A DNA stretch of 64,000 bases from Sutcliffiella horikoshii. GTDB taxonomy: Bacteria; Bacillota; Bacilli; Bacillales; Bacillaceae_I. Each line of letters opens with the position of its first letter. The stretch's first letter is position 1. Below, piece after piece: positions 37,949-46,816 of the stretch. The notes under the pieces are model-generated. The model saw only the letters and a list, made by a program, of their open reading frames with translations, did no database searches and was not told the origin of the DNA. The stretch lies in contig NZ_RXZI01000006.1 of NCBI RefSeq assembly GCF_021991925.1, positions 124,001 through 188,000 of the forward strand. The letters run 5' to 3'. A program made the position numbers and the translations under genes.

Positions 37949-39136
37949 ATGAAATTAGCCAAGCGAGTATCAACACTAACACCATCAACGACATTGGAAA
38001 TCACGGCAAAAGCAAAGGAATTGAAGGATGCGGGTCATGATGTAATCGGGCTTGGTGCAGGGGAGCCGGACTTTAATACGCCTGCTCATATTTTGGAAGC
38101 CGCCAAAGAAGCGATGGATAAAGGATTTACAAAATATACGCCGTCTGGTGGTTTACCGGCTTTGAAAAAGGAAATAATCAATAAACTTGAGCGTGATCAA
38201 GAGCTAACTTATAAGCCTTCCGAGGTAATCGTATGTATCGGTGCTAAACATGCTCTTTATACGTTGTTCCAGGTTATCCTTGATGAGGGCGACGAAGTAA
38301 TCATCCCTACTCCATATTGGGTCAGCTATCCCGAGCAGGTGAAATTGGCTGAAGGTGTCCCAGTATATGTAGAAGGCAAGGAAGAAAATCAATTTAAAAT
38401 TACAGCCGAACAACTAAAAGCAACGATCACGGACAAGACAAAAGCGGTAGTATTGAACTCCCCAAGCAATCCCACAGGAATGGTTTATAGCAAGGAAGAA
38501 CTTGTGGAGTTAGGAAAAGTATGTTTAGAGCATGATATCTTGATCGTTTCTGATGAGATCTATGAAAAGCTTCTATATGATGGAAACAAACATGTCTCCA
38601 TTGCCCAACTGTCTCCAGAACTCAAAAATCAAACAATCATCATCAATGGGGTGTCCAAATCACACTCTATGACAGGATGGAGAATAGGATATGCAGTCGG
38701 TAACCAGACCATAATCAGTGCGATGACGAACCTGGCAAGCCACAGCACATCAAACCCTACTTCCATTTCACAGTATGCAACAATCGCTGCCTATCAAGGG
38801 CCTCAGGATGATGTAGAATTGATGAGAACAGCATTTGAAGAACGACTGAATATCATGTTTGATAAGTTGAATCAGATTCCTGGCTTTCATTGCCTTAAGC
38901 CTCAAGGAGCCTTCTATCTATTCCCAAAAGCGATAGAAGCGGCTAAATTGGCAGGTTTTGACGACGTGGACAGCTTTGTAAAAGCATTATTGGAAGAGGA
39001 AAAAGTAGCGCTTGTACCAGGATCCGGCTTTGGAGCGGATGACTATGTCCGACTATCTTATGCCACAAGCCTCGATCTTTTAGAAAGTGCAGTGGAAAGA
39101 ATCGCAAACTACATGGCAAAAGTAACGGCTAAGTAA
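37949..39136 (+). CDS. aspB: Aspartate aminotransferase
   Basis: AspB exchanges amino groups between aspartate and 2-oxoglutarate with PLP. The 395-residue class I protein shows GLGAGEPDFNTP, TKYTPSGGLPALK, NSPSNPTGMVYS, SDEIYEKLLYD, the PLP lysine in NGVSKSHSMTGWRIGY and the substrate arginine in VRLSYATS. It is typical of the Ib subgroup found in Bacillus. GCGGGAGGAAC precedes the ATG. It is the last gene of the ypmA-ypmB-aspB unit; asnS has its own promoter. Confidence 0.95.
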   Translation: MKLAKRVSTLTPSTTLEITAKAKELKDAGHDVIGLGAGEPDFNTPAHILEAAKEAMDKGFTKYTPSGGLPALKKEIINKLERDQELTYKPSEVIVCIGAKHALYTLFQVILDEGDEVIIPTPYWVSYPEQVKLAEGVPVYVEGKEENQFKITAEQLKATITDKTKAVVLNSPSNPTGMVYSKEELVELGKVCLEHDILIVSDEIYEKLLYDGNKHVSIAQLSPELKNQTIIINGVSKSHSMTGWRIGYAVGNQTIISAMTNLASHSTSNPTSISQYATIAAYQGPQDDVELMRTAFEERLNIMFDKLNQIPGFHCLKPQGAFYLFPKAIEAAKLAGFDDVDSFVKALLEEEKVALVPGSGFGADDYVRLSYATSLDLLESAVERIANYMAKVTAK

Positions 39137-39191
39137 CAAAGCCTCTCAACAGCGGTGATTAAACAATACCTTAAATCAAAGACTTTTTCAG

Positions 39192-39226
39192 TGGCCTCCA
39201 ACGAAGTGAGGAGGCTTTCGGAATAG
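39192..39226 (+). other. Short hairpin sharing a word with the palindromic elements
   Basis: GGCCTCC and GGAGGCTT pair over about 10 bases just after aspB. The preceding TTTTTCAGTGGCCTC also occurs at about 52358, inside the composite element. It may be a terminator or a fragment of the element family. Confidence 0.4.
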
Positions 39227-39286
39227 CGGAAGCGCCTGTAACAGTGTTCAACGGTTATATGCAAATCTAATCTTCTAGAGGTGTCG

Positions 39287-39322
39287 AAAGGCTAAGTACC
39301 ATTACTTAGCCTTTCTCTGTTT
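39287..39322 (+). terminator. Terminator between aspB and asnS
   Basis: A perfect 12-bp stem, AAAGGCTAAGTA and TACTTAGCCTTT with a CCAT loop, is followed by CTCTGTTT. Confidence 0.75.
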
Positions 39323-39331
39323 AGAAAGTGT

Positions 39332-39360
39332 TTGCTTACAATATTACAGGCTTGTATAAT
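39332..39360 (+). promoter_or_regulatory. asnS promoter
   Basis: TTGCTT at 39332-39337 and a consensus TATAAT at 39355-39360 are 17 bases apart. The start site should be near 39367, giving a leader of about 55 bases. No T-box features are present. Confidence 0.75.
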
Positions 39361-39422
39361 AGAGGATATGTACATAAATGTGTAAATATATTAGCTAGAA
39401 CAATGTTGGAGGGAACAAAGAA

Positions 39423-40715
39423 GTGAAAACAACGATAGCAGAAGTACATAAACATGTTGGAGAAGAAGTAACCATCGGTGCTTGGATTGCCAACAAACGA
39501 TCAAGTGGAAAGATTGCTTTCTTACAACTAAGGGACGGCTCCGGTTTCATTCAAGGAGTGGTTGTGAAAGCGGAAGTGGACGAGTCTGTATTCCAAGCAG
39601 CCAAATCTGTTACGCAAGAAACATCCGTATATGTTACTGGTGTTGTGCGTGAAGATGAAAGATCTCCATTTGGATACGAATTAGGAGTTACAGGAGTGGA
39701 AGTCATTCATGAAGCGGTGGATTATCCAATCACTCCTAAAAATCACGGTACAGAATTCCTTATGGATAACCGTCATTTATGGTTACGCTCCAAAAAGCAG
39801 CATGCCATCATGAAAATCCGAAATGAAGTAATTCGTGCAACTTACGAATACTTTAACGACAATGGGTTCTCCAAAGTTGATCCACCAATCCTGACCGGAA
39901 GTGCGCCAGAAGGGACATCCGAACTTTTTGCGACCAAGTACTTTGATGAGGATGCCTACCTTTCACAAAGTGGACAACTTTACATGGAAGCGGCAGCGAT
40001 GGCACTAGGGAAAGTATTCTCCTTTGGTCCTACATTCCGTGCAGAAAAATCCAAAACCAGACGCCACTTAATCGAATTCTGGATGATCGAACCGGAAATG
40101 GCGTTCTACGAATTTGATGACAACCTTGTTGTACAGGAACAATATGTGTCATACATTGTTCAGTCGGTAGTAAAGAACTGCAAATTGGAACTAGGTATTT
40201 TGGACAGAGATGTATCAAAGCTTGAAAAGATCCAAGCACCATTCCCTAGAATCTCGTATGACGATGCCATTAAATTCTTGAATGAGAAGGGCTTTGACGA
40301 TATTAAGTGGGGCGACGATTTTGGAGCTCCTCATGAAACAGCGATTGCAGAGACCTATGATATGCCTGTATTCATCACGCATTATCCTGTAGGAATCAAA
40401 CCTTTCTACATGCAACCACATCCAGAGCGTGATGACGTTGTATTGTGTGCAGACTTGATTGCACCAGAAGGCTATGGCGAAATCATCGGTGGATCTGAGC
40501 GTATCCATGATTATGAACTATTGAAACAGCGTTTAAAAGAGCACAACTTAGAATCTGATGCTTATAAATGGTACTTGGAGCTTCGTCAATACGGTTCCGT
40601 GCCTCACTCAGGCTTTGGACTTGGCTTGGAACGTACTGTTGCATGGATCAGTGGAACAGAGCATGTAAGAGAAGCTATTCCATTCCCAAGATTGCTTAAC
40701 CGATTGTATCCTTAA
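39423..40715 (+). CDS. asnS: Asparaginyl-tRNA synthetase
   Basis: AsnS charges tRNA-Asn. The 430-residue class IIb enzyme has an N-terminal anticodon-binding OB fold ([29 protein letters not shown]), and the catalytic domain with motif 2 [24 protein letters not shown] and motif 3 [13 protein letters not shown]. Translation starts at GTG 39423, matching the family start MKTTI; GGAGGGAAC lies 11 bases upstream. It forms a single-gene unit with its own promoter and terminator. Confidence 0.96.
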   Translation: MKTTIAEVHKHVGEEVTIGAWIANKRSSGKIAFLQLRDGSGFIQGVVVKAEVDESVFQAAKSVTQETSVYVTGVVREDERSPFGYELGVTGVEVIHEAVDYPITPKNHGTEFLMDNRHLWLRSKKQHAIMKIRNEVIRATYEYFNDNGFSKVDPPILTGSAPEGTSELFATKYFDEDAYLSQSGQLYMEAAAMALGKVFSFGPTFRAEKSKTRRHLIEFWMIEPEMAFYEFDDNLVVQEQYVSYIVQSVVKNCKLELGILDRDVSKLEKIQAPFPRISYDDAIKFLNEKGFDDIKWGDDFGAPHETAIAETYDMPVFITHYPVGIKPFYMQPHPERDDVVLCADLIAPEGYGEIIGGSERIHDYELLKQRLKEHNLESDAYKWYLELRQYGSVPHSGFGLGLERTVAWISGTEHVREAIPFPRLLNRLYP

Positions 40716-40734
40716 TATTATTTTTATTATGATG

Positions 40735-40765
40735 GGTCACCCGTTTTTTGCGGGTGCCTGTTTTT
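40735..40765 (+). terminator. asnS terminator
   Basis: GGTCACCCG pairs with CGGGTGCC, with one bulged base, over a T-rich loop, followed by TGTTTTTATT. Confidence 0.75.
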
Positions 40766-40898
40766 ATTGTTGGGGTAGTGTTTGAAGTGGTGCGGGGAAT
40801 TTGTCTATTAAGCTGCTTCGTTGGACCTTGGTGCTTCTAAGCAAAAAAACATTGAAATATTATAGAAAAATGCTTATTTTTATGATGAAAATTTACTT

Positions 40899-41104
40899 CG
40901 GACATTCTTCTTCATCATTCGGACAAAAAATGCTGAAATTAGCTTAGGTACGGACATAGAACAGAGGGCTTTGGACAATTTTTACAAGGCCTTTGGACAT
41001 TGATTTTTTTGGTTCGGACAATTTATGAAAAACTTCAGTCAAGAATGCAAAATCTTTGGACAACTTTAAGAAAACTTTGGATAAGATTAAGAAATCTTCG
41101 GACA
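40899..41104. repeat. 21-bp phased array, word (C/T)GGACA
   Basis: In the 514-base gap between asnS and dnaD the word CGGACA or TGGACA (once TGGATA) starts at 40899, 40920, 40951, 40972, 40994, 41015, 41057, 41078 and 41099. Steps are 21, 31, 21, 22, 21, 42, 21 and 21, so one copy seems lost and one step is off phase. The words are mostly preceded by TT. I see no gene in the gap. Confidence 0.75.
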
Positions 41105-41201
41105 TTTGAACTGCCCAGTTTGTTTTGACTCATCATTCCCACCAAAAGCTTTCTTTAGATCTCTTTGAAAAATATTCCCCTATGAAGATGTCCTATAAAT
41201 T

Positions 41202-41210
41202 TGTTATACT
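41202..41210 (+). promoter_or_regulatory. Extended -10 promoter before dnaD
   Basis: TTGTTATACT holds an extended -10 (TG, one base, TATACT at 41205-41210), 19 bases before the dnaD start. The -35 is weak. Confidence 0.45.
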
Positions 41211-41229
41211 TATCGAAGAGGTGTCTCAA

Positions 41230-41931
41230 ATGAAAAAAGAGCAATTTATTGAATTTATGGAAGAAGGGAACCTTACCGTCCCTAAATACTTATTAAATAA
41301 TTATGTCAATCTTGGGCTAAATGAAAAAGAATTTTTACTTCTCCTACATGTACATTCTTTTGTGGAAAGCGGAATAATTTTTCCAACCCCAATGGAAATC
41401 GCAGATAAGATGACGATAGACCCCACTGAGTGTATGGAAATACTACGTCATCTACTCCAAAAAGGGTATGTATCCATCAGTGATGAAATGGATGAATACT
41501 CCATCAAATACGAACGCTATTCTCTCCAACCCCTCTGGGAAAAAATGATTCACTACATGATGGACCAAAACAAGCAAGCCGCTCAACAGTCGAACCATGA
41601 GCATGAAGTAAACTTGTATACAGTGTTTGAGCAGGAATTTGGAAGACCTTTGTCTCCTTTTGAATGTGAATCATTAAATATGTGGATGGACCAGGATCAC
41701 CATGATCCAACTATAATAAAAGCTGCGCTAAGAGAAGCGGTCATTTCAGGGAAATTGAATTTCCGCTATATTGATCGCATTTTATTTGAATGGAAAAAGA
41801 ATGGAATAAAAACAATCAACCAAGCAAATGAGTATGGCAAAAAGTTTCGTAAGAATCAACACAAGCCTACTTCTGTACCACCAAATAAGTCGAACAACAA
41901 CACGGTTCCATTTTACAACTGGCTTGATTAA
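41230..41931 (+). CDS. dnaD: DNA replication initiation protein DnaD
   Basis: DnaD binds DnaA and origin DNA and helps load the replicative helicase in Firmicutes, at oriC and in PriA-dependent restart. The 233-residue protein has the N-terminal winged-helix domain (KEQFIEFMEEGNLTVPKYLLNNYVNLGLNEKEFLLLLH) and the C-terminal DnaD domain (EQEFGRPLSPFECESLNMWMDQ to YIDRILFEWKKNGIKTINQANEY). It ends in VPFYNWLD like the B. subtilis protein. The frame is open to 41125, but the ATG at 41230 behind GAAGAGGTG gives the family start. nth follows. Confidence 0.94.
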   Translation: MKKEQFIEFMEEGNLTVPKYLLNNYVNLGLNEKEFLLLLHVHSFVESGIIFPTPMEIADKMTIDPTECMEILRHLLQKGYVSISDEMDEYSIKYERYSLQPLWEKMIHYMMDQNKQAAQQSNHEHEVNLYTVFEQEFGRPLSPFECESLNMWMDQDHHDPTIIKAALREAVISGKLNFRYIDRILFEWKKNGIKTINQANEYGKKFRKNQHKPTSVPPNKSNNNTVPFYNWLD

Positions 41932-41948
41932 CAACAAGGGGGCACGTA

Positions 41949-42656
41949 ATGAAAGAATTGCGTGTTCCTTTTTCTATCAATAGTGAAAGGCAGGACCTAC
42001 TGATGTTAAACCTGAAACAGATAAAAGAGGTAGTAGAGGTCATGGGCGAAATGTTTCCCGATGCCCATTGTGAATTAAACCATAAGAACCCATTTGAACT
42101 TGTGATTGCTGTAGCACTATCAGCCCAATGTACCGATGCACTCGTCAACAAAGTGACAAAGAATTTGTTTGAAAAATATCAAAAACCTGAGGACTATCTT
42201 GCTGTTTCGTTGGAAGAGTTGCAACAGGACATCCGTTCCATCGGTCTTTTCAGAAACAAAGCAAAGAACATTCGCAGTCTATGTCATATGTTACTTGAAG
42301 ACTATGGTGGGGAGGTACCTAGAGAGCGGGATGAACTCGTTAAACTACCGGGAGTAGGAAGAAAAACGGCTAATGTAGTGGTATCCGTAGCCTTCGGTGT
42401 ACCGGCTATCGCAGTGGATACTCATGTCGAAAGAGTTAGCAAACGACTGGGGATCTGCAAATGGAAAGATAGTGTTTTAGAAGTGGAAAAAACATTGATG
42501 AGAAAAATTCCAATGGAAGAATGGTCAGCTACTCATCACCGCCTCATCTTCTTTGGTCGCTATCATTGTAAGGCTCAAAATCCTCAGTGTGAAAGTTGTC
42601 CGTTGTTGGAGATGTGTAGAGAAGGAAAGAAGAGAATGAAAAAGAAGGTGGGTTAA
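41949..42656 (+). CDS. nth: Endonuclease III
   Basis: Nth is a DNA glycosylase and AP lyase that removes oxidised pyrimidines. The helix-hairpin-helix LPGVGRKTANVV with the catalytic lysine, the aspartate in VDTHVERV, and the 4Fe-4S cysteines in CKAQNPQCESCPLLEMC are all present. The first ATG (41949) has AAGGGGG six bases upstream and is used here; the B. subtilis protein starts at the position of the ATG at 42003 (MLNLKQI), which is a good alternative. It sits between dnaD and ypoC and overlaps ypoC by one base. Confidence 0.94.
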   Translation: MKELRVPFSINSERQDLLMLNLKQIKEVVEVMGEMFPDAHCELNHKNPFELVIAVALSAQCTDALVNKVTKNLFEKYQKPEDYLAVSLEELQQDIRSIGLFRNKAKNIRSLCHMLLEDYGGEVPRERDELVKLPGVGRKTANVVVSVAFGVPAIAVDTHVERVSKRLGICKWKDSVLEVEKTLMRKIPMEEWSATHHRLIFFGRYHCKAQNPQCESCPLLEMCREGKKRMKKKVG

Positions 42657-43156
42657 TGAAGATTCCTGAGGCGTTTGTTCATCCTTACTTTTATACCAAA
42701 CTGGACTCCATCCATATCACTCATTTTGATGTGGAGGATATCATCACCGTCCCGTTTAAATATGATATTGCCTACTACCTTGGCGCTGCCCCACATGGTT
42801 TACCTTGGGAGAATACAAGTGATAGCATTCCATCACTCCTTTCGAGCTGGAAGGCAAAGGAGGATATTCTCAACAGCCTGCATCAAAAAAGGGATAGGAA
42901 AGCAGCGAAGGATGAGATGATACCTGCCATAGCATGGTATCTTCAAATGCAGTTTTGGATCAATGGACAACCTGTCAGAAGTATAAGTGATTGGAAGAGG
43001 GACGTTAAGTCGTTAAAGTGGAAGCCAGTGAATGTAGAGGAGAGGCTTGACTTTATCATAAAGAAACCGGAGTTGTTTCATGCTTATATTCAATTACAAC
43101 AACTCTTTACGGAATGTACCAAGCTCTTTTATAAAAGCAAAGCGTTACAAAAGTAA
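42656..43156 (+). CDS. ypoC: YpoC family protein
   Basis: This 166-residue soluble protein is the third gene of the dnaD-nth-ypoC unit, as in B. subtilis, and matches YpoC in size and in the WKAKEDILNSLHQKRDRK and WYLQMQFWINGQPV segments. It has no known domain, signal or membrane segment. Its start overlaps the nth stop (TAATGA), so expression is coupled. The function is unknown; its conserved place suggests a link with DNA maintenance, which is inference only. Confidence 0.82.
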   Translation: MKIPEAFVHPYFYTKLDSIHITHFDVEDIITVPFKYDIAYYLGAAPHGLPWENTSDSIPSLLSSWKAKEDILNSLHQKRDRKAAKDEMIPAIAWYLQMQFWINGQPVRSISDWKRDVKSLKWKPVNVEERLDFIIKKPELFHAYIQLQQLFTECTKLFYKSKALQK

Positions 43157-43158
43157 CC

Positions 43159-43190
43159 CAAGAGGCTACCGAATACAGGGTAGCCTCTTG
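43159..43190 (+). terminator. dnaD operon terminator, left copy of a duplicated hairpin
   Basis: CAAGAGGCTACC pairs with GGTAGCCTCTTG over an 8-base loop. The same arms recur at 43363-43394 on the other side of a palindromic element. The T run here is poor (TGGTATAAAAATT). Confidence 0.7.
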
Positions 43191-43220
43191 TGGTATAAAA
43201 ATTAGTTTGCCCATTTATTT

Positions 43221-43333
43221 CATGGCTTCGCTTTCCGCGGGCTGTCAGGAAGCCTCCTTGGGCTGATACCCTGGACCCGCGAGGTCTTTCTTCCCTCTTC
43301 AGTCTACGCTCCTTACGCTTCGATCAACTAGAG
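43221..43333. repeat. Palindromic element, copy 2 (between ypoC and ponA)
   Basis: The family words GGCTTCGCTTTCCGCGGGC, AGGAAGCCTCCTTGGGCT, CCCGCGAGGTCTT and CTTCGATCAACTAG appear in order. The left end is worn, with no GTTGAT. The element lies between two hairpins with the same stem. No coding frame is credible. Confidence 0.75.
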
Positions 43334-43362
43334 TATTTCATCATTTAAGCTACATCATAAAT

Positions 43363-43394
43363 AAAGAGGCTACCATGTAGATGGTAGCCTCTTT
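43363..43394 (-). terminator. ponA terminator, right copy of the duplicated hairpin
   Basis: A perfect 13-bp stem, AAAGAGGCTACCA and TGGTAGCCTCTTT with a 6-base loop, ends eight bases before the ponA stop codon. On the minus strand it leads into TTTATTTAT. Confidence 0.8.
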
Positions 43395-43402
43395 GTTCTG
43401 TA

Positions 43403-46081
43403 TTAGTCGTTGTCGTCAGAGTCATTATTATTGCCACGGCCCTGACCATTACGGTTGGTGTTGCTCTGTGTATTGGTACCGTCTGTTTCCTCACCGTCCC
43501 CAGGAGGCTCTTCGCCATCTCCAGGAGGTTCCTCACCGTCTCCAGGGGGCTCTTCGCCATCTCCAGGAGGTTCTTCACCGTCCCCAGGAGGCTCTTCGCC
43601 ATCCCCAGGAGGCTCTTCCCCGTCCCCAGGAGGAGTTGGAATTTCTGGGATGATGCTATCATCTTCATCCTCTACAGCTTCAGGAATAGTAATGGTTTGA
43701 GAGGCTGCGTCACTTCTGTTTTCGTTGTTTTCATCCTGTACGGCAATCAGTTCAAATGTGAATGTTGCTCCAGGGTCTGGTGATTCTACAACTAATCCAA
43801 GATCTTTTGTTTCTGTCAATGGTTGAGGGGAACCTTCATTAACAGCTACGTTAATGACGAAGGTTACACCCGCGATGCGGTCTTCTGGATAATCCCAGTT
43901 TAGATTGATAACATTTGCTTCTTCATCATACTGAGCGGTAAAGCCAGTAGGGGCAGGAAGCTTGTCATATTCTTTTGAGACCTCAGTTGGTTCTGTTCCT
44001 TTAACAAAGTATTCGTTCGTAATCTGATCAGAAGGTGTAAACTCGCTCGCTTTTAATGGAGGATTCGAGCCCTTCTCGATTGGGACACGCACGACACTGT
44101 TAGGAACAGGGAAATCCGCTTTATCTTCACTTGTAGTGGAAATTCTCTCCATCAATTGCTTGAAGATAATCCGTGACAAATACTGATCTTGATTCACACC
44201 ATCAATAGGGCGCAAATAATTATCTTCGCCTGTTCTTCTGAAACCGGTCCAAACTGCAGCAGTATAGCTTGGCGTGTAACCTGCAAACCATGTACTAGGG
44301 ACACCGCCATTTGGAATACCAAATTCATTGATCGTATCTTTTGAAAAGTTGGTCGTTCCCGATTTACCGGCAATATTCAATCCGGGTACGTTTGCAGCGG
44401 TAGCTAAGCCGCTTCTGACAGATGTTTTCAGCATATCTGTAATCATAAACGCGGTAGAGTCTTTCATCACAACTTCTGACTCTTTATTTAAATTGACACT
44501 TGTACCGTCTTGGAAGACAACTTTGGTTACAGCAAAAGGTTCCGTGTAAACCCCACCACTACCGAAAGAGCTGTATGCTCCAGCCATTTGAAGAGGCGAC
44601 ACACCATTTGTGAATCCACCAATCGCATAGGCCTCGTTGATTTCTTCCTCTAAAGGGATTCCCAATTTAACGGCAAAATCACGGGCACGGTCAAGACCAA
44701 CTTCTTGTAGCGCTTTTAGTGCAGGAATGTTTCGGGAGTCCGCTAAATGCTGTCTCATGCTAAGATAGCCTTTATGTTTGTTGTCCCAGTTATTCAACTC
44801 GGTACCGGATGAGTACTTGTATGGTTCATCATTAATCTGATGATAGGTGGACCAATCCAAATATTCGATTGCAGGTGCATAATCCAGTATCGGCTTGATT
44901 GCGGAAGCAGGCTGAACCTTGATGTCGGTGGCGTAGTTAGTTCCTGTCTTCATATGATTGCGTCCGCCACCGATAGCTCGAATCTCCCCACTTTGTGTAT
45001 CTATTAGAGCGATGCCTGCTTGATAGTCTTCATTGTCTAGATGTGGGATACCACTTTCATCTGACAAGATATATTCCACTTCTTCTTGTGCATTTACATC
45101 TAGGGTAGTATAAATCTCCAACCCATCCGCTTGAGGGTCGACATCGCCTAACTGATCCGAGATCTCTTCAATGACACGGTCAATAAAAGCGTTGTATTTG
45201 TTGGAGTAGTTTGTTTTTTCTACATCGTCGGTGAGCGTGGCATCAACAGGTGTTGCTTTTGCTTCATCGGCTTCTTCCTGCGTAATCTTGCCATGTTTCA
45301 CCATCAGGCTAAGGACGATATTACGTCGCTTTTCCGCATTTTCAGGGTTTGTTACAGGATTATAGCTGTTAGGACTCTGAGGAAGTCCTGCAAGCATGGC
45401 AGCTTCATGTAACTCAAGTTCGTCCAAAGTTTTCCCATAATAATTATTTGCAGCATTGGAAATTCCATAAGCATAGTTAGAAAAATAGATTCGGTTTAAG
45501 TACATTTCCAATATTTCGTCTTTTGTAAAACGAGATTCCAATTGATAAGCTAGGTAAAATTCCTGTGCTTTACGTTTTAAGGTTTTATCGGTAGAAAGGA
45601 AAGATAGTTTTACAAGTTGTTGGGTGATGGTACTACCACCCTCGGAACCAAATCCTCTTGTGACGTTAGCCAATACAGCCCCCGCGAGTCGTCGGTAATC
45701 CACTCCGTTATGCTCATAAAATCGTACATCCTCTGTTGCAAGGAAAGCATCTTTTACAAGATCCGGTATATCATCTGAATCTACATATTCCCTTGCTTCA
45801 TGGCCACCGATCTCAGCAGCTAACTCCCCATCCATTCCATAAACTTTCGATGGAACAGGAACCTTAAGTAACGTTTCGTCTAAAGGGGGGGTACTTTGTA
45901 CATAATAAGCGAATGTTCCTATACCGGTTAATAAGCCAACAAGTCCAATAATAAGTGCGGATAAAAATATCTTTTTGAAAAGGCCTTTTTTGGAACCTTT
46001 CTTCTTTGTTCCGTTCTTGGCATTTCTTTCTTCTGCCATCGCTTTTCTTCTTTGTTCTCTCGATTGATACTTTTCAGTCAT
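43403..46081 (-). CDS. ponA: Bifunctional penicillin-binding protein 1 (class A)
   Basis: PonA polymerises lipid II and cross-links peptidoglycan outside the membrane. After a basic cytoplasmic tail, one helix spans about 38-60. The transglycosylase domain has EDVRFYEHNGVDY (Glu117 catalytic) and GGSTITQQLVK. The transpeptidase has the serine motif SAIK (393-396), SRN (449-451) and KSGTT (573-577). A fibronectin type III-like domain follows near 725-810. The tail is seven PPGDGEE units then an N/D-rich end. It overlaps nothing; recU is 44 bases upstream on the same strand, as in B. subtilis. Confidence 0.95.
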   Translation of the reverse strand: MTEKYQSREQRRKAMAEERNAKNGTKKKGSKKGLFKKIFLSALIIGLVGLLTGIGTFAYYVQSTPPLDETLLKVPVPSKVYGMDGELAAEIGGHEAREYVDSDDIPDLVKDAFLATEDVRFYEHNGVDYRRLAGAVLANVTRGFGSEGGSTITQQLVKLSFLSTDKTLKRKAQEFYLAYQLESRFTKDEILEMYLNRIYFSNYAYGISNAANNYYGKTLDELELHEAAMLAGLPQSPNSYNPVTNPENAEKRRNIVLSLMVKHGKITQEEADEAKATPVDATLTDDVEKTNYSNKYNAFIDRVIEEISDQLGDVDPQADGLEIYTTLDVNAQEEVEYILSDESGIPHLDNEDYQAGIALIDTQSGEIRAIGGGRNHMKTGTNYATDIKVQPASAIKPILDYAPAIEYLDWSTYHQINDEPYKYSSGTELNNWDNKHKGYLSMRQHLADSRNIPALKALQEVGLDRARDFAVKLGIPLEEEINEAYAIGGFTNGVSPLQMAGAYSSFGSGGVYTEPFAVTKVVFQDGTSVNLNKESEVVMKDSTAFMITDMLKTSVRSGLATAANVPGLNIAGKSGTTNFSKDTINEFGIPNGGVPSTWFAGYTPSYTAAVWTGFRRTGEDNYLRPIDGVNQDQYLSRIIFKQLMERISTTSEDKADFPVPNSVVRVPIEKGSNPPLKASEFTPSDQITNEYFVKGTEPTEVSKEYDKLPAPTGFTAQYDEEANVINLNWDYPEDRIAGVTFVINVAVNEGSPQPLTETKDLGLVVESPDPGATFTFELIAVQDENNENRSDAASQTITIPEAVEDEDDSIIPEIPTPPGDGEEPPGDGEEPPGDGEEPPGDGEEPPGDGEEPPGDGEEPPGDGEETDGTNTQSNTNRNGQGRGNNNDSDDND
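43487..43633 (-). repeat. Coding 21-bp repeat in the ponA tail
   Basis: Seven 21-base units encode PPGDGEE. Third positions vary (GAC/GAT, GGG/GGA, GAA/GAG), so the repeat is not brand new. Copy number is likely to vary among strains. Confidence 0.9.
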
Positions 46082-46125
46082 GTTTCAGACCTGCCTTTCT
46101 TTACTCTTACAGATATCCAGGGCTT

Positions 46126-46722
46126 CTAATAATACATGTCGATAATTTTAATGTAATCGATTCTAGGCTGGTAGCCTTGTGGAATCAAGTATCCATCCCG
46201 TTCCACTTCTAGTTTTGTAATAGATTTTCTTTCCCCGGATTCTTTCCTTTCCCAATAATGAAATAGTTTCTCAGCTGGTAATAAATACACTTCATTAAAA
46301 AGACTGAACATTAATATGACGAAACAAATCCCATTTTGTTTCACAACCTGCCGCATATGTTGAATTTGATGTTCATGAAAGTTTTGCAGGGGGAAGGATG
46401 TCTTATTCTTTGTTTCCTTCGCTTCAAAGTCGATATACCTTCCTTTATACACTCCATTGAAGTCTGTTGTGGATGCCTGTTTAAAATAGGCTTCTTTTAT
46501 AACAGCAGCACTTCTTTTTGGATAATGAACATCCACTATTTGAATCGGTGTAGGCTTTTTATGGACAACCGCTATTCCTTGGTGTAGGTAATATAAATTG
46601 GAATTATGCAAATCATCCTCCAAACTCATTCCTCGATTGCCATACAATGTGGGACCAGTCTTTTTAGAAGGTATATTGCCATTAGCCTGAAAAACCTTAC
46701 CGTTAGGGTATCGGATATTCAT
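46126..46722 (-). CDS. recU: Holliday junction resolvase RecU
   Basis: RecU cuts Holliday junctions and modulates RecA in Firmicutes. The 198-residue protein has the family order: [35 protein letters not shown], the acidic catalytic core [33 protein letters not shown] and the DYI segment near the end. It starts at ATG 46722 behind GAGGGGGAAATTT. It is cotranscribed with ponA, a conserved pair that joins recombination and wall genes. yppC is divergent. Confidence 0.94.
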   Translation of the reverse strand: MNIRYPNGKVFQANGNIPSKKTGPTLYGNRGMSLEDDLHNSNLYYLHQGIAVVHKKPTPIQIVDVHYPKRSAAVIKEAYFKQASTTDFNGVYKGRYIDFEAKETKNKTSFPLQNFHEHQIQHMRQVVKQNGICFVILMFSLFNEVYLLPAEKLFHYWERKESGERKSITKLEVERDGYLIPQGYQPRIDYIKIIDMYY

Positions 46723-46816
46723 AAATTTCCCCCTCTAGACTAAAACTAATCTTATATTAGAAAAAAACGTCATCTTTTCGTAATCTTTGTCACTTATTGT
46801 TGATGAAAGGAAGTCT

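Noticed and set aside
39361-39422. T-box leader before asnS
   Set aside because: The leader is only about 55 bases after the promoter and lacks the conserved T-box sequence; the hairpin lies upstream of the promoter.
41140-41230. Longer DnaD starting at 41125
   Set aside because: The extra 35 residues match nothing in the family and the promoter-like box lies inside them.
43487-43633. The 21-bp period of the ponA tail as another phased array
   Set aside because: Seven-residue coding units explain the period; the amino acid repeat is kept while codons vary.
43455-43700. Plus-strand frame rich in SPSPGG opposite ponA
   Set aside because: It is the antisense reading of the PPGDGEE repeat of ponA; no ribosome site or family match.
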